This document shows positions 25,211 to 38,340 of a DNA stretch of 64,000 nucleotides, one piece after another; positions within the stretch are counted from its first letter, which is position 1, and each line of letters opens with the position of its first letter. The DNA lies in contig CM077115.1 in NCBI GenBank assembly GCA_039619475.1, forward strand, positions 236,499,692 to 236,563,691, read 5' to 3'. The notes under the pieces were generated by a model, which saw only the letters and a program-made list of their open reading frames with translations, ran no database searches and had not been told where the DNA came from. Made by a program: the position numbers and the translations under genes. The DNA is from Icerya purchasi. Lineage: Eukaryota > Arthropoda > Insecta > Hemiptera > Monophlebidae.

Positions 25211-26335
25211 ATGGATTGTGAAGTTAAGCTTCTCATAATGTACTTAAGTATAGCTACTCTGAATGTAAGGTCACTTAAAAGCCCAGAAAGTCTAATTGAA
25301 TTAGAAGAGGCATTTCAGAAATCTAATATTAAAATTTTGGGATTGTCCGAAGTAAGAAGACCCGGAGAGAAAATTATACGCACACAAAAGGGGAATCTAT
25401 TTTATTATTATATAGGTAATAACTCTGGACGACAAAAAGGAGTCGGTTTTATTATTAAAAATGAATACGTATAAGTAATGTAGTAGAGACAAAGAGGATT
25501 AACGACGGAATAGCAATCTTGAAAATAAAAATCGATAAAGTTATACTCTAACATGTATTCAAGTTTTGCTTTGAACTTGGCAACAAGTCCGACGAAGTAA
25601 AATCCGATTCTTTAGCAACTAATCATTACCATTTGATTTTTCTGCCGTTTTTTGCATGGAAAAATCTATCTAAAATCTCGCGAATATTCGAAACTCGAAG
25701 AAAAGCCAATTTTCGACCCAATTCTTTTACATTTGTTTTTGTTATTGATGTGAAAGTTGTGAACTTTTTCTTCTTTTCGTTACAATATCTACAGCATCGG
25801 AAGTGCAGGCTAATAATTTCTAAATCTGTGAGTATGCTGAAACTGTTTCAGAAACTCGGCCATACTTTTGTTCCCGTTTATCGCTCGTTACTTTTGCCGC
25901 GAGTCATTCTTCTTCTGAATTCAGTAAATCGAATCATCTAGCGTTTACCTCCCCTCAGATATTTAAATGCCGAATTAAGGCTTTTGGAACATGTCCTTCC
26001 CCGAGGCCAAAAATCTTCTTGGTTTTCACCTTTCCAAAAATTCCTAATGTAGTAACCAATTTTGCATAGGTCTAACGGGAAATAAGGATATGGAACTAAT
26101 AGGCATCATAAAAGACAGGAAGAGGAAATACTTTAGCCATTTCATACGTGGATCCAAATACTCACTGTTGCAAATAATATTATTGGGAGGCGCTCATGGA
26201 TGTGCGACATCAAGGCATGGTCGGGGATGAATACCGAACAGTCCACCTTGCATACGAAACATTTTTTTAATAAGGTCACCTACGATCGAGAACGGTCGCG
26301 ACTCGAAGAAGAAGAAGAACATCAAAAAAAGGGGA
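25211..26335 (+). pseudogene. RTE-clade retrotransposon remnant (endonuclease start joined to C-terminal end)
   Basis: The frame from ATG 25211 encodes the start of an RTE/BovB-like endonuclease: IATLNVRSLKSPE, then ILGLSEVRRPGE and KGVGFIIKNEY. It continues past a stop as NVVETKRINDGIAILKIKI (to about 25545). The C-terminal end of the same kind of protein appears at about 26085-26300 (RKRKYFSHFIRGSKYSLLQ, then WMCDIKAWSGM and LHTKHFFNKV). The reverse transcriptase in between is replaced by ~500 bases of unrelated DNA. A short GAA repeat follows (26307-26321), in keeping with the microsatellite-like 3' ends of RTE elements. It lies sense in intron 2. Confidence 0.68.
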
Positions 26336-26460
26336 AACGTTAAAACTATTCGAGCAGTTCTTCGACTCCGTCTTATATTAAGCAATTTTCACGTGGACAT
26401 TATTATAATCCTCCGTCATCTCAAAATGTTTTCAATCGATATGATTTCAATTTAAACGTT

Positions 26461-27106
26461 AATAATACCACTAGAAGGCGGGGCTAAAGTTCTCTTCTTC
26501 ATGATCTATCTTCATCGACGTCTACCCAGATTGACTTTCTTTGGATTCCGGGACATTCAGGCATTGATGGAAATGTGTAGCCGTCGACCTCCTTGCTAAA
26601 GCTGCTGTTTCCAATGGGAATTTTATTAGTAGGGTTCCAGCAGACAATATTCTTCTTCCAACTAAATCTTGCCATCTTAGGCATTCTGTTTATGTATCTC
26701 TTTTCGCTAATCCTAATTCCTTTTATCTCTTGATTAACCCTGTATTCCTTCTTCTCGTCCTTGGTTCTATGAGTTTCCCAGTTTGCGTCGGTCCGTAAGT
26801 ACTAAATTATCTCGCCTCCGTTTCTCGCATAGTCTCCTTCCTTCTTCACTAAATCGCTTTTCCTTGGCTGCATCTCGTAATTATTCATTGGATCCTGAAG
26901 GTTCCTAGTATGTTTGTGATGCGAATCACGTGCTATTCGAGTGCTCCGGTTTATCTCGCGAGCGTGAGTTACTTTATTATCATCTTTTAAAGCTTGGTCT
27001 TCCTGCTCCTTTCAACGCCTCTTATGTTCTTTCTCTACCTATTCTCTCTGTTGTTCCTGTTCTAGGGGTGTTCCTTGATTCCCTTGTTGACAGAATAAAA
27101 ATATAA
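26461..27106 (+). pseudogene. Family C copy 2: RNase H and C-terminal domain
   Basis: The translation shows FLWIPGHSGIDGN (RNase H final motif, about 26528-26572) followed by a stop, then AVDLLAKAAVSNGNFISR. Further on is the Cys domain CDANHVLFECSGLSRERE and a hydrophobic tail ending in DRIKI with stop at 27104-27106. The same tail (DRLKI) ends the 41.7-kb copy, and CDANHVLFEC is shared with the 7.5-kb copy. The upstream part of the element is missing. It abuts the start of element D, and no A tail remains. Confidence 0.7.
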
Positions 27107-27225
27107 TTTCTATTCTATTCCATGTATCTATTCCTTTGAGGGCAATCCACGAAGCGCGAGAAATATTAAAAAGAATCCAAACAAAGCACTAATCACATAA
27201 GCGCAGGTGCCCCTGGAAACGTAGA

Positions 27226-30200
27226 TTGAATTTATGTCAATCTACGGCTAACTACACCACCAAAATCGTCAAACCTAATAATATACTCAAAGTGCAAATT
27301 ATGTCAAAATATCTTTTAAACAGCTCTTTTCAGGGCTATAAGACGAGGAATATATTCAAGAATTTCCGAATTTTACAGCTGAACATTGAAGGCATTTCCA
27401 GAAGTAAAGCGGATTGCCTGGCTAAGCTTGCCGCACAGCAGAACATCGATGTAATAGTCATATAAGAAACTCATTCAGGAAAGGATGAAGATCTAGCCGT
27501 TTGTGGTTCAGTTCATGGATACAAAATCATTGATTGTATCTCTCATCCCAAATACGGAATAGCCACGTATATAAATTATCGAAAACCGAAAAATCCTTTA
27601 AAAATAACATCTCTGAAATTGCCACAACCATCGGTGACCTAACAATTATTAACATATATAAACCTCCAAATACTCAATGGCCATCTCCAGTGCCTTTAAA
27701 AGCATACACAGAACCGTGCATATATGTAGGCGATTTTAACAGTCACAATGCGACCTGGGGATATTCAAAGGATGATGCAAATGGCACCGCTATCAGCGAA
27801 TGGGCCGAACGTAATAACTGAGAGATTATTTTCAATGCTAAAGATCACGGAACTTTCCTGTCAGCAAGGTGGAAAAAGGAGTATAATCCAGATTTATGTA
27901 TTACGAGCAAAAATCTAACGCCCTTTAATTCGCAATCAATTAGGACTATATTAAACGCTTTCCCTAATACACAACACCGCCCAATAATAATTGACACAGG
28001 TTTGCAGATACCTATCACAGACTCCTTCCCAAAGAGCAGATGGAATTTCAAGAAAGCGGACTGGAACACATTTAAAGAAACGCTTGACGATAAATGCGGT
28101 GAGATAATCCCGAGTATTCAGAACTACGGGCACTTCACCAAAGCTGTTTTCGAAACAGCCATAAAAAGTGTTCCTAGAGGCAGGAGAAATGAATACATTC
28201 CGTGCTGGTCAAAAGAATGTTCGGAACTGTACAACTCCTTTAAGATTACTGGAGACCAACAACTTGCAGAAGAACTTCTAACCAAATTAAATCACAAACG
28301 GCAATCTGGATGGATACTGTTGAAAACCTAGATTTTACACACAACAGCAAAAAAGCATGGAATCTTTTGAGGAAATTGGGCACTGATCCAATAAAAAGGA
28401 ATTTTTGCAGTAAAGCTATATGCCCCGATAAAATTTCCACAAACCTGCTAAAGATAACTAAGTTCAAACAGGATAAAGATGGAGTAAGAAATATTAAGAA
28501 AGATCTAAGCAACATTACAAACAGCTTACAACCAATAGAACAATTCTCTGGAACCATTACGATGCAAGAGCTTAACAGAGCTACATCAAAAAACTAAAGC
28601 GGTAAAGCAGCAGGCTTTGATGGAATCTTCTCTGAATTTATGAAAAACCTAGGACCAAAAGCAAAGGCCTTTGTACTCAATTTGTATAATACAATTTTAC
28701 ATTCTGGCATCTTACCGAAAGAATTTAAAAAAGCCAAGATAATCGCTATCAAAAAGCCAGCTAAAGAGGGAAACGACGTCTCCCATTATAGGCCTATATC
28801 CTTATTATCTGTCCCTTATAAAATTTTAGAATGGATAATTTTTAATAGAATCAATGACAAAGTAAATATTTACTTGCCAGTAGAACAAGCTGGTTTTCGG
28901 CGGAACAGATCATGCACTGAACAAGTGTTGCAGGGATAACGCAGTGCATTGAAAACCGTTTTGAAAGAAACGAAAAGACACTGGCAGTATTTTTGGATCT
29001 AACTTCGGCCTACGATACAGTCTGGAGACAGGGACTAATACGAAAGTTAACCGACTTCATTCCCTGCAAGAAAATCATCCATTTGATAAATAACATGATT
29101 GCAGACCGATATTTTAGAACATTTGTAGGGAATAAACCTCAAGGGTCGATACTAGCACCTTTGCTGTTCAACATATATGTTAGTGATATCCCGAAAACTA
29201 CTTGTAAGAAGTTTCAATATGCAGACGATTTAGCTCTTACGATACAAGGAAAGAACTTACGCATATGTGAGGCCACGATGGAAAATGATCTTAAAGGCTA
29301 GAAGAATACTTTTACAAATGGAAGCTGCAACCTAACCCTACGAAAACAGAAGCGGCTCTCTTCCATCTTAATAATCGTTCAGCTAATATGGAAGCTTCTG
29401 TTGTTTTCAAAGGTGTTCAACTCAAAAACTGCAAATTTCCTAAATACCTTGGCGTCACATTGGATCGTTCGCTTACCTACAACAAACATTTGGAAAATCT
29501 ATCTAAAAAACTAAAAACTCGAGTAAACCTAATTAAAAGGTTAGCCAGCTCAAGCTGGGGTGCAAGGGCAGGGGTGCTGCGGATTTCCACACTAGCACTA
29601 GTGTTCTCAGTTGCCGAGTATTGCTCCTCTGTGTGGTGCAATAGTGTTCATACTAAAAAAGTCGATGTAATTCTAAGCGAAGCTTATCGCACAATATCTG
29701 GTTCACTAAAATCAACACCTGCCCAGTGGCTACCGATTTTAGCCAATATACCTCCTCCGAATATACGAAGAGAGAACGCATTAGCTAGGGACTGGAAAAA
29801 GTTTAACGAGAACCAAAGCCTCCCGATTTCAGTGGAAATAAATAAAGCGCCTACTCGACGTTTAAAATCAAGAAAATCCCCCTGGACTTACAGCACAAAT
29901 ACAGAGATTCCAAAAGAAAGCCTAGAGCAATGGAAAATAGCGTGGGAACTGGACAAGAATAACATAAGAAACTCCTGGTTAATAGAAGATCCACGGAAAG
30001 AGCTTCCGGGCATGGACTTACCAAGAAGGGAATGGAAGATGTTAAATCGTATAAGGACGGGACATGGCAGATGCGGCTATATGATGTACAAGTGGGGCTT
30101 AAGGGAATCGCCTAGCTGCTGTTGCGGAAATCCTCGCCAAACGATGCGGCACATTGTAGAAGAATGTCCAGTCTTTTCTTCGGGTCAGTTGTGCTTAAAA

Positions 30201-30266
30201 GATATACATGATGCAAAAGACGACGCCTTAGATTGGCTGAAACAATTACAGATCAACTTAAAATGA
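27226..30266 (+). pseudogene. Element D ORF2 (endonuclease and reverse transcriptase), multiply interrupted
   Basis: Endonuclease: LQLNIEGISRSKADCLAKLA at ~27373-27432, ETHSGKDED just after a TAA at 27463, YVGDFNSHNATWG at ~27725. Linker: WNFKKADWNTFKETL. RT: AAGFDGIFSEF after a TAA at 28595, HYRPISLLSVPYKILE, EQAGFRRNRSCTEQV, AVFLDLTSAYDTVW, KPQGSILAPLLFN, and FQYADDLAL with both catalytic Asp. The last 292 codons (29388-30266) are uninterrupted: KYLGVTLDRSLTYNKH, SSSWGARAGVLR, GHGRCGYMMYKWGLRESPS, HIVEECP. Stops or frameshifts lie at 27463, 27819, ~28330, 28595, ~28938 and ~29301. The layout is that of arthropod CR1/jockey-superfamily elements. Confidence 0.85.
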
Positions 30267-30407
30267 TGAATATTACTTTTATTTTAATGTTAACCTTAAT
30301 TTTATCTATGTTTGACGATTATACGAAGAAGAAGAATCTATTCCTTTTTGCTGGGCTAATGCTCTTTAGTAGAAAACCCAAGGGGGGTAAAAAAAAAAAC
30401 AAAAAAA
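27226..30407 (+). mobile_element. Element D: CR1/jockey-type non-LTR retrotransposon, ORF2 and 3' end
   Basis: This + strand element has endonuclease, reverse transcriptase and a C-terminal Cys motif but no RNase H. It ends in a G-rich stretch and A tail (about 30389-30407). No ORF1 was found upstream, and no target duplication is evident. It lies in intron 2 of the CS-alpha-beta gene, in the sense direction. Confidence 0.78.
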
Positions 30408-31829
30408 CATCGATGCGCAATATAGACGTTTAGAGCTTATTCTGCCATTTCTAATAACTACCTCATTCATTATTATCGCTGCAAGTTTTGACTTGCGCGA
30501 CAACTAGTCATCTGAGTGTAGCTCTGATGGTTCATAGAATAAAGTCGGAGAATGGATGAAAAAACTCCATTCTTGGAATGATCCGGCTTTTATCTACAAC
30601 TTAAAATCGGAATAGTTAAAGGAAACGTGATGAACAGGCTATTTTAGATTTTGTAAGCGCAAATAAATCTGAAAATTCTGGAATGGTTTTTTAATATATA
30701 TATATATATATATATATTAAACACTGGAATGGACGATTTTAAAAATTTAAAAAGAATAATTACGAGTATGGCAGATAGTAAAATGGAAATCCATCGCTGC
30801 AAGTAACAGTGCATCATCCGGGGCAGTGCCAGGATAACATGCTTAAAAAATACCTAAAATCATGGTCCGCGAGAGCTTTATTAATCAAATTAAATGCAAT
30901 CCTGCAAAGAAACTATTACGTCGTCTCTCTTTCCTAGCAAGCAAAATATTAGCAGCATGAGCGGAGGTAAATATCGGGGTCTTCCATTGCAACAACAAAT
31001 TAATCGACACTGAGGCATTATTTATTAACCTCTAAATGCGCTTGTTAAATCTAATATTAAGCACTTCCGTTAATATTGGTCAACAACTCTGAAAATTTTG
31101 ATACTGTTATTAATTGCCTCGAAACTCGAGACGTTCCTTTTTTTTATAAATATTTATCTCGTAATCGTAAACCATTAAAAATGATTTCAAAAGGGGGCTG
31201 TCATTCGGTCAAGCTAGCGTTGAATCTGAACTGAAAAGTCCAAGTCAAACTGTTTCTCATCTGTAACGCAGTCTACGAAAAAAAAGAATAAATGAAACGG
31301 AAACAGTCTTTTTGCCATTTTTCTCGTTTCTTTTCTAGTTGCAGCAGATACTAACGAGATTATAAAAATGAAAAGTTCAAAGTTCAGCTCACTGTTTAAT
31401 CAAATAGGAGCAATATTAAAAACACTTTAATTACATGTTACGAATGTTAGATGCCCTCCGTCACGTCTCTCGAAACTGCAACTTACTTAAATGTTGCGGT
31501 AGGTGCGACCTTAGCCACTCTAACGGGGCCTCTGCAGTAATTGTGGCATAGTAAAATGCGCCAACTACGACAGGAATATTCCAACGTATACTGAGATCTA
31601 AAAAACTAACAAAAAACCCGTCAGTTCAGTACATAATACTACCCTTGCACCATGTACAGTAGGAAAATAAGATGTACCTAATAATTGTACGTAAGCAACC
31701 AGCTCTACTGTTACATTCTTGTAGCCCTCAATGAACTCAAGAACTATTCAGATTTTTCTTTTCTCTTAATCTTTATTAACGACTTCAATTTAGGCAGAAT
31801 GATCAATATTATGAAAGTATCCGTATTTC
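30408..31829. other. No gene recognised within intron 2
   Basis: AT-rich DNA with a TA dinucleotide run at about 30692-30718. No coding or repeat-end signal recognised. Confidence 0.4.
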
Positions 31830-33125
31830 ATCACCATCGTCATCCACCCTTTAACCCGAAGGTTGATGGAAAACATGTCGCCGTGTGGGATATTCGCGCG
31901 TTTCGGCTAATGTTTTTATTTCCGCACACGACTTCCTTCCTTCAATGTCATCCATGAAAATGCGACGTGTTCCTTTCTGTAACTTTCCTTCTGCTTTGCT
32001 CTCGATTAGGTTTGTAATCCGTGTTGAGTATCATATAATGTGTCCTATTGCGCCGTTTTGTCTTCTTTCTACTGTCCTTAATAGTATTTTTCGTTTTTCC
32101 ATGATTCTGATTAATTTCCTTCATTGTTCGATATTTTTTTTTTTATCAGTCCATCTCACTCGTAGCATTCGTCGCCAACACCAGATTTCAAACGACTTTT
32201 GTATTTCACCTTTTTCAACTTTCACGCATCCATACAGGGTAACAATTCAAACGAAACTTTATATGAATTGCTTTCTGTTTCCTGTTTTTGTCGAATTGTT
32301 TTCTAGTGCCTATTTATATATTTTTTGACGAAAGAACGGTTCGTTTTTTGCTGAAGGCCTTTTTTAACTTGGGCTACACTCTTTTTCCTTATTTCCCGTT
32401 CAATTCGACTATCGGTTGTTATTAAGCTGCCCAGATAATTTGTTTACTTGTTCTAGCGTTTGTCCATTTACAGGTATTTTCAACTGTCCCCGTTTCCTTT
32501 TTCACTACATTCTACCACTTGTGTTTTATTTTCATCGATTTCCATTTTGCATTTGGTGTTTAACAGCCTGTTTAAATCGTTAATCGATTTCTGCAAATTC
32601 GTTTTCTGCTATTAGTGTACTATGTCATCTGTGTATCTGACCATTTTATATCTCACCCCATTTATTTTTACTCCACCATCATCGATGTCTGAGAAACATT
32701 TTAATAACGTCTTTTCAACATAAATGTTAAATAGGTAATAATAGGTAATATTCTTTCTGTACTCCTTTTCTTACTTTCGCGCTGATTTTTTCGCTTTGTG
32801 ATGTTTTTTTGATAACTTCCTGAATAATAATATTCTTCAGTCTCTAAAGTCGATGATATTCATTTATTTTAAACATTTAAATATAATGTCCCCAATTAAC
32901 ATTATCGGACGTTTTTTCTGTGACAATGAAGGTTATAGACATTATTTTTGTCAATTCCAGCGTTTTTTCCATCGGTAATCTGAGAGATAAGATAGCGCTC
33001 GTTCTTTTCTTCTTTCTAAAACCGAATTGATCTTCTGGTAGGTTTTCTTACATTTTCATTTGAATGCGCTCATATACTATTTCAGTTAGAATTTTCGGAG
33101 TTTGAGATAATAAGCTGAGAGTACG
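31830..33125 (-). pseudogene. RTE-clade reverse transcriptase fragment
   Basis: Minus-strand translation across frame changes yields ordered RT blocks: LPEDQFGFRKK (~33045), AILSLRLPMEKTLELTK (~32965), VRYTDDIV (~32635; the YADD box with Thr for Ala), KMEIDENKTQVVEC, and FEIWCWRRMLRVRWTD (~32185). A tail with KLQKGTRRIFMDDIEG follows (~31960). These match RTE/BovB-type endonuclease-RT proteins. It is heavily frameshifted and has lost its endonuclease half. It is antisense to the host gene. The RTE remnant at 25.2 kb is on the opposite strand and preserves different parts, so they are separate insertions. Confidence 0.72.
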
Positions 33126-33809
33126 CGATAAATTGAACGTTGTTATTTTTATACTATAACAATTAATTAGGCATTCGGGTTGTTGTAACTAGAGCTAACT
33201 TCTGGTAGTCGCTCGATTGTCGACACGGTGCTAGTTCCACCGTGGCAGCGAAATGAAACAACCACGGTGAGCACTGGTCCTTTTCGATGGGCTTAGCGCT
33301 GATGAGGAAATCTAAAGTAGAGTTCACATATACACTGTTGATAGGAAAACGGAGAGAAGCTTTACTTACCGAAAGTGTTCCCACCACAAATACCGTTAAG
33401 CTATAACTGCATCATCTCCAATAAGTAGAATGTAAATGAAAATGTGCCCTAGTCGCATTGACTAATATCAATCTATAGCGAGAAGACGAGTATATTGGGC
33501 GCCTAAAAACTGGATCGTTCCGTTAAGATGAGGGTAAATGCTGACAGAAAATCATGCGGAAGGAAACCGGAAGCTGCCGCATTAGTTATTCTCCAGTACA
33601 GGTGAAGAATTCCGTAGAAATATCATATCCTTGGAATGCTTCCAAACGGAAGCATTAGGCAGTGGACGATTACCTGCACCAATGCAGATTAACTCGAGTC
33701 CCACCGTGCGTTCGATCGTACGGAACTCTACGGCTGGTGGGGGGATAATTTATAAGATTAGGTTAAATAATAATTTAGGCATAAGCTCAAAAATATAATT
33801 ATTTTAGAA

Positions 33810-34878
33810 ACCAGACTTCTACTTATGAGCAATCTAAATATTATTAATATACTCGGAGTAAACAGTATGAACTACATTCATGATTTTTAAGAAGACAGAC
33901 ATAGTAGCTGTATCAGAAACTAGATTGGAAAGCGGGTAGATTGAGAATTTTTTGAACCGACAGATGCGATGTATGCAGCAAGGTGTCCCACTGCTGGTTA
34001 ATAATCGGGTTAAACATTGTGTTCTTTTTCAACCGCGTTTGCAATGCGTTTAAGCTGTTGGAGTTTCGCTATGTAATACAAATTCATCAATCCCGGACAA
34101 GTAAATATCATTGACATTCATATGTATGCAATATGTATGTGTATAAATTAGCAAAGAAGTTTTTCAAATAATATCACATCTCTAATGAATATTAATGGAA
34201 AAGTTATTTTTCTAGGAGATTTTATCGCAAAAAAAAAAAAAAATATGAAATTGCTTCAATGACAATCATGTTCAAAAACACACTTCATAGTTTAACCAAA
34301 ACAAAATCTCCGGGAGCCTACCTATTTTCCAACAATTTAAAGCAATCAACATATAGCATTACAGACTTCGTAGTGATTTCGGGAATGTATGTAGTGCTAA
34401 TCTTTCCACTTCCGTTAGTCAGTTATCTTCTGATTACAACCCAGTATTTTATTCTCTTACAGTTAATGGTGTTATTCCTCCCAAAAAAAGCGCAAATGTC
34501 ACAAAAAAACCATTCGGGAACTCTCTAATTATTACGTATCTGCAAATTAGATTTAAATGGCACAACATTAAACAATACTTCAGAGACAGATGCTCGATTA
34601 ACCAATTTAATTGAACACTGCCCTTGAGTTGTCAATCCCTACACGGAAATTTGCTTCATTCACATCGAATTCTGTACCATCTTATCCGTAATACGAATTA
34701 TAAAAATAAAGAACTACGTCGGAAGACCATTATATTATTCATCGTTAGCACGTGGACAGTCATTAGAAAAGTTCTTTTTAATAAAGCTGTTCGCTACTGC
34801 TGGTTAAAAATAAAAATGGTGTTTCACTGTAAGTTATCTAGTTTTCCAACTAAAGTCGTTATTTTTGTATAAACATAA
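33810..34878 (+). pseudogene. Non-LTR endonuclease and linker fragment
   Basis: The + strand shows, in shifting frames, NIINILGVNSMNYIHDF and KKTDIVAVSETRLESG (endonuclease start, 33835-33940), VIFLGDFIAK (GDF motif, ~34207) and STYSITDFVVI. A degraded SDHNPV block follows (SSDYNPVFYSLTVN, ~34424-34466), then a basic linker with NYKNKELRRK (~34705). A conventional AP-endonuclease order is recognisable, but the RT is absent: the sequence meets the minus-strand family C copy at ~34905. Clade not determined. Confidence 0.6.
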
Positions 34879-34904
34879 ATCTCATTCGATACACTTTTGT
34901 TGAG

Positions 34905-36958
34905 TAAATAGAAATGCGGCATTATTTGCTGTTTAGGTTTGGAAAAATTCTGGTTTTTTTATGGTTTGGGTGGCAGTTTTTTATTTTTCTATTTTTGTCC
35001 GACGGGGAGTAGATAAGAATATCATCAGCATAGAATAACGATGTGGAGGAAATTCGGAGGATAGCGAGACTGCGAAAATGTATATTGAAAAAAAGAGTAG
35101 GGCTAAGACATGATTCCTGCGAGAGGCCTCGGTAAACCACCCTGGAATCATCACAAAAAGGGAGTGTATATTCTGTTACGGAAAAGATTAATAACTAGGG
35201 AGGTGAAGTAGAGAGGAATATTAATGGAGAGCATTTTGCCATGCTAGGAAGGTAAATGGACATTATCAAAGGCAGAGGTGGCATCAATGAACGCAGCAGC
35301 AGTGAATTTTTTGAGAATATGAAATTTATAGATATCAGAAAAGAATAAAGATTAATAGTCCATGGAGCCCAGGTCCGGACGGAAACCAAACATATTGTCA
35401 GGGAGTATATTATGATGTTCTAACCACCAGACCATACGTTTATTGATCATGTATTCGAATAGTATCTTTAAGCAAGAAGCCAATGATATTGGACAGAAGA
35501 AATTCAGATTTTTCTTCAGAATCGGGATAACCATGCAGGACTCCCAGAGAGGCGGAATTGAGCCAGTATATAGAAAACGATTATAGATTAACAGAAGAGT
35601 ATTAAGAGCAGAGTTTGAAAGATTTCTAAAAGCAAGGTATGAAATGTAGTCTAATCCGGGGGGGGGGGGATAGAATTGGAGGAATTAGCCAAAGAGGCAC
35701 GGAGTTCGCCGATGCTGAAATCAGAAGAAAGAATATGTGTAGGAGCTGTACGGATGTATGTAGAAATAAGTGTTTCGTCGAGTGATGGAGCATAAGCGGG
35801 AGCAACAGAATCATTGAAAGAAGTAAGTTTTCCGAAGAAAGGTTATAATAATATGAAGCATGTTCATAATGAGGAGCTTGAAAAGCTTTAGCCATTCTCC
35901 AAATCCGGGAAATAGGAGTGGATCTAGAAAATTAAGAGTAAAAGTTTTTCCGTGAATTCTTTTTGACCTTTTTAAGAATAAGTCTGACCTTGGCATTAGC
36001 CTTCTTATAAGCTAAGAAGTTCTCGAAAGAGGAACACACGCGGAAGAGCCTAAAACGGGAGGTACTGGCGCTAATGGCCTCCGAACAATCATTGTACCAC
36101 CAAAGTGAGAAAGCAAGAAGGTGTCAATTCTTTTTAGAGGGACAAACCGGTGCAGAAGAGGCCGTTAACGCGGAGGAAATAGAGCCATAGAAAGAATAGT
36201 ATTGATGCATAGGATTGGGAAGAGAATCAACGTCAGATCGAGATGAATTAACGATTGATCGGAATTTATCTCAGTCGCCTTTAGATAGAGACCATTTAGG
36301 GGCATCGAGAGGTTTAGTAGGAACTGGAGGAGGAGAAAGGAGATTGTTCAAGGAAAAAATAATAGGGACATGATCACTGTGGAAGGTACTATCAAGAATT
36401 TCCCAATGATAGTTGAGACCAAAGTTAGGGGAGGTCAAAGAGAACCGTTAATCAAGTTGCGACTGTAAACACCTGTGTAGAGAATAGGGGAATGATCGTT
36501 CAGAAGGACAAAGTTGTTATTGAGAATAAAATTCTCGAGTACATGCCGGTTCCTATTATGACTTGAAGAGCCCCATAAGGGGGGATGAGCATTTCAGTCA
36601 CTCCCAATGATGAAGGGAAGAGAATGAGGAGAAAGGAAAATTATTAAGATCATAATGAGGAGGGATATACACGGAAAAGATGTGAGCAGGTTGGGGGTGA
36701 ACATTAGGATTAGAAATATGGACCAAGTTAAATGATAGAGGATTAAGTAGAAAACAAGAGGGAATGATCATGTGTAGTGAAGAAAATATCTTTTCTCATT
36801 AGTATGGCGGCACCGCATCAGATTGAGGGTTCTCTAAGCCACGTTTCTAATAACAGAGCAATGTCAATGGAGTAGGAGTTGAGTATACCCTCCAAGACTT
36901 GTTTGTTAGCTCTGAGACTCTGACAATTCCACTGGAGTATGTTGAACTTGTGAGTCAT
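34905..36958 (-). pseudogene. Family C ORF2 N-terminal two thirds (endonuclease and RT)
   Basis: From ATG 36958 the frame reads NILQWNCQSLRANKQVLEG and IALLLETWLREPS (endonuclease). A stop follows in the region where the 7.5-kb copy has DRVDGYG. Then come FSVYIPPHYDLNNF (~36670), the linker at 36100-35850, and RT blocks IPILKKNL, CPISLASCLK, DNMFGFRPDLGSMD (35534-35352), AFIDATSAFDN (~35290) and LFYADDILIY (~35030). It is similar enough to copy 1 to show the same frameshift-rich history but differs in deletions. The catalytic YADD is intact as written. Confidence 0.75.
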
Positions 36959-36961
36959 TTG

Positions 36962-38340
36962 GGAGAAAAGGTAGAATGAAATAAATGCTCATTCTAAGAA
37001 TAAAGAATACAAAAGGAAAGACGGTCGGAGCTATTAGATCATTAAAGAGGGAGCTGAATGAAATTGAATCGGCGATGGTAGAGGAAGGAAGGAACATGCA
37101 GCATGGGCGAGCATGATAAGAGGAGTAATATAAAAGGAAGTAATAATTTAAGGGATTACATAATGAGAATGAAAAATCGTTTACGATAGATATCAACATT
37201 GAAGTACCGTCTTCAATAGTACTTAGCAATATCAGATGTTGATTTTAATAGTCTACGATTGCCATACGAAAAATATAGAGGTAAATATAATAAGTTGGTA
37301 ATTTTAGTTACTGTCCAAAGATTCGCTCCATAACGACCAAGATGGACTGTAAGGCAGACCAGATGGACCACAAAAGGAGAATAGTTAGCCGGAACCATCA
37401 CCAGATTTATTCTAATGTAGAAATAAGAGACGAAAAGTTCCATAAATTAGAGCAGAACCACTGTGCCAAATGTATTTGGGCCATTTCACAGTAGCACACT
37501 TGTAATAATGAGGGGAAACAAAGGGATGTATAAAGAAAATGCCGGAAAGAAGTTAGTTGAACTGTAAATTATCGGATGGGAAGGAGGAAAGCAAAACAAC
37601 AAAGTTAGATGACGAAGCTACATTGTGATAGGAAAGCAAATCCATAATTGATGCTGATGGATTATTGATGGCGGGAAAAGTAACAATAGTGGAGGTGTAG
37701 TGTGGGAGTTGTCACAGGAAGAACTAGAAGTAGAAGTATTTAGATTAGGGCAATCGGAGTTGTTGTTTTCAGTAATTTGATGGTTAAGAGCCCAGTCTTG
37801 GTAGCTTACTGGAAGGAAAAAGGGGAAAGTGAGAAAGAGGTTCATAGAAATGTTTAGTTTCCTTAGGCTTATGGAAAGTAGTAGACTTCGGAGGGGCATA
37901 AGACACTAAAGAAGAAGTATTAAGAGGAACCGTAGTAGTAAAGGAAGCAATGGAAGCGCGGTTGACGTATGAAAATACCTGATTTGCATAGGAATTGTTT
38001 TTTATGAATGAAGATAAATAAAAATAAAAAATAAAAAAAAAGCTTCGTGAAAGGTTCTCGTAAGAAATGATTTTTTTTGATATCATTTTGTTTAGACCAA
38101 TCAGGGCAACTGCGGTCATTGGAACAATGAGAACCTTCGCAGTTTCCACGTGTAGGCGGATTTTGAAGATTATTACATTCTGAGTAAGAATGCTTTAATG
38201 ACCAGTGGGAGCAAAGAGAAATAGAGTTCCGACAGTATCTTGCGATGTAACCAAAAACGAAACACTTAGAATAGTGAGTAGGAGATTTGGTGGATTCTTG
38301 GCTACACAGAATTAAGGACAATGATATTCCACAGGAATTA
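36962..38340 (-). pseudogene. Family C ORF1 C-terminal half with CCHC zinc knuckles
   Basis: The frame at 38321-37920 contains three Cys/His clusters: CFVFGYIARYCR (a CCHC knuckle with two changed residues), CSHWSLKHSYSEC, and CEGSHCSNDRSCPDWSKQ. This is the usual triple-knuckle array of I/R1-group ORF1 proteins. Downstream is a Pro/Ser/Thr-rich tail in several frames, ending before the ORF2 ATG at 36958. The loss of a canonical Cys in the first and third knuckles and the frameshifts mark it as dead. Confidence 0.65.

Larger units (their letters stand above)
34905..38340 (-). mobile_element. Family C copy 3: longest copy, ORF1 through reverse transcriptase
   Basis: Minus strand. ORF1 zinc knuckles are at 38321-38080, the endonuclease starts at ATG 36958, and RT extends to the YADD box near 35025. 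The copy stops shortly after YADD, so it lacks RNase H and the 3' end; those are found in copies 1, 2, 4 and 5. Together the copies define the family's layout: CCHC ORF1, EN-RT-RNase H ORF2, then a short 3' UTR ending TTGACG-x-GCCC and poly(A). Confidence 0.78.

Noticed and set aside
25690..25760. Short sequence (GACCCAATTCTT) resembling the reverse complement of bases near 425-450
   Set aside because: About 19 bases of AT-rich similarity with no extension; chance is likely.
33690..33730. GTTCGATCGTACGGAAC-like stretch suggesting a tRNA T-arm or SINE head
   Set aside because: No acceptor stem, anticodon arm or internal promoter boxes could be arranged around it.
35655..35670. G11 run and other long homopolymers as regulatory elements
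   Set aside because: They lie inside decayed retroelement DNA and are better explained as slippage or sequencing-prone tracts.
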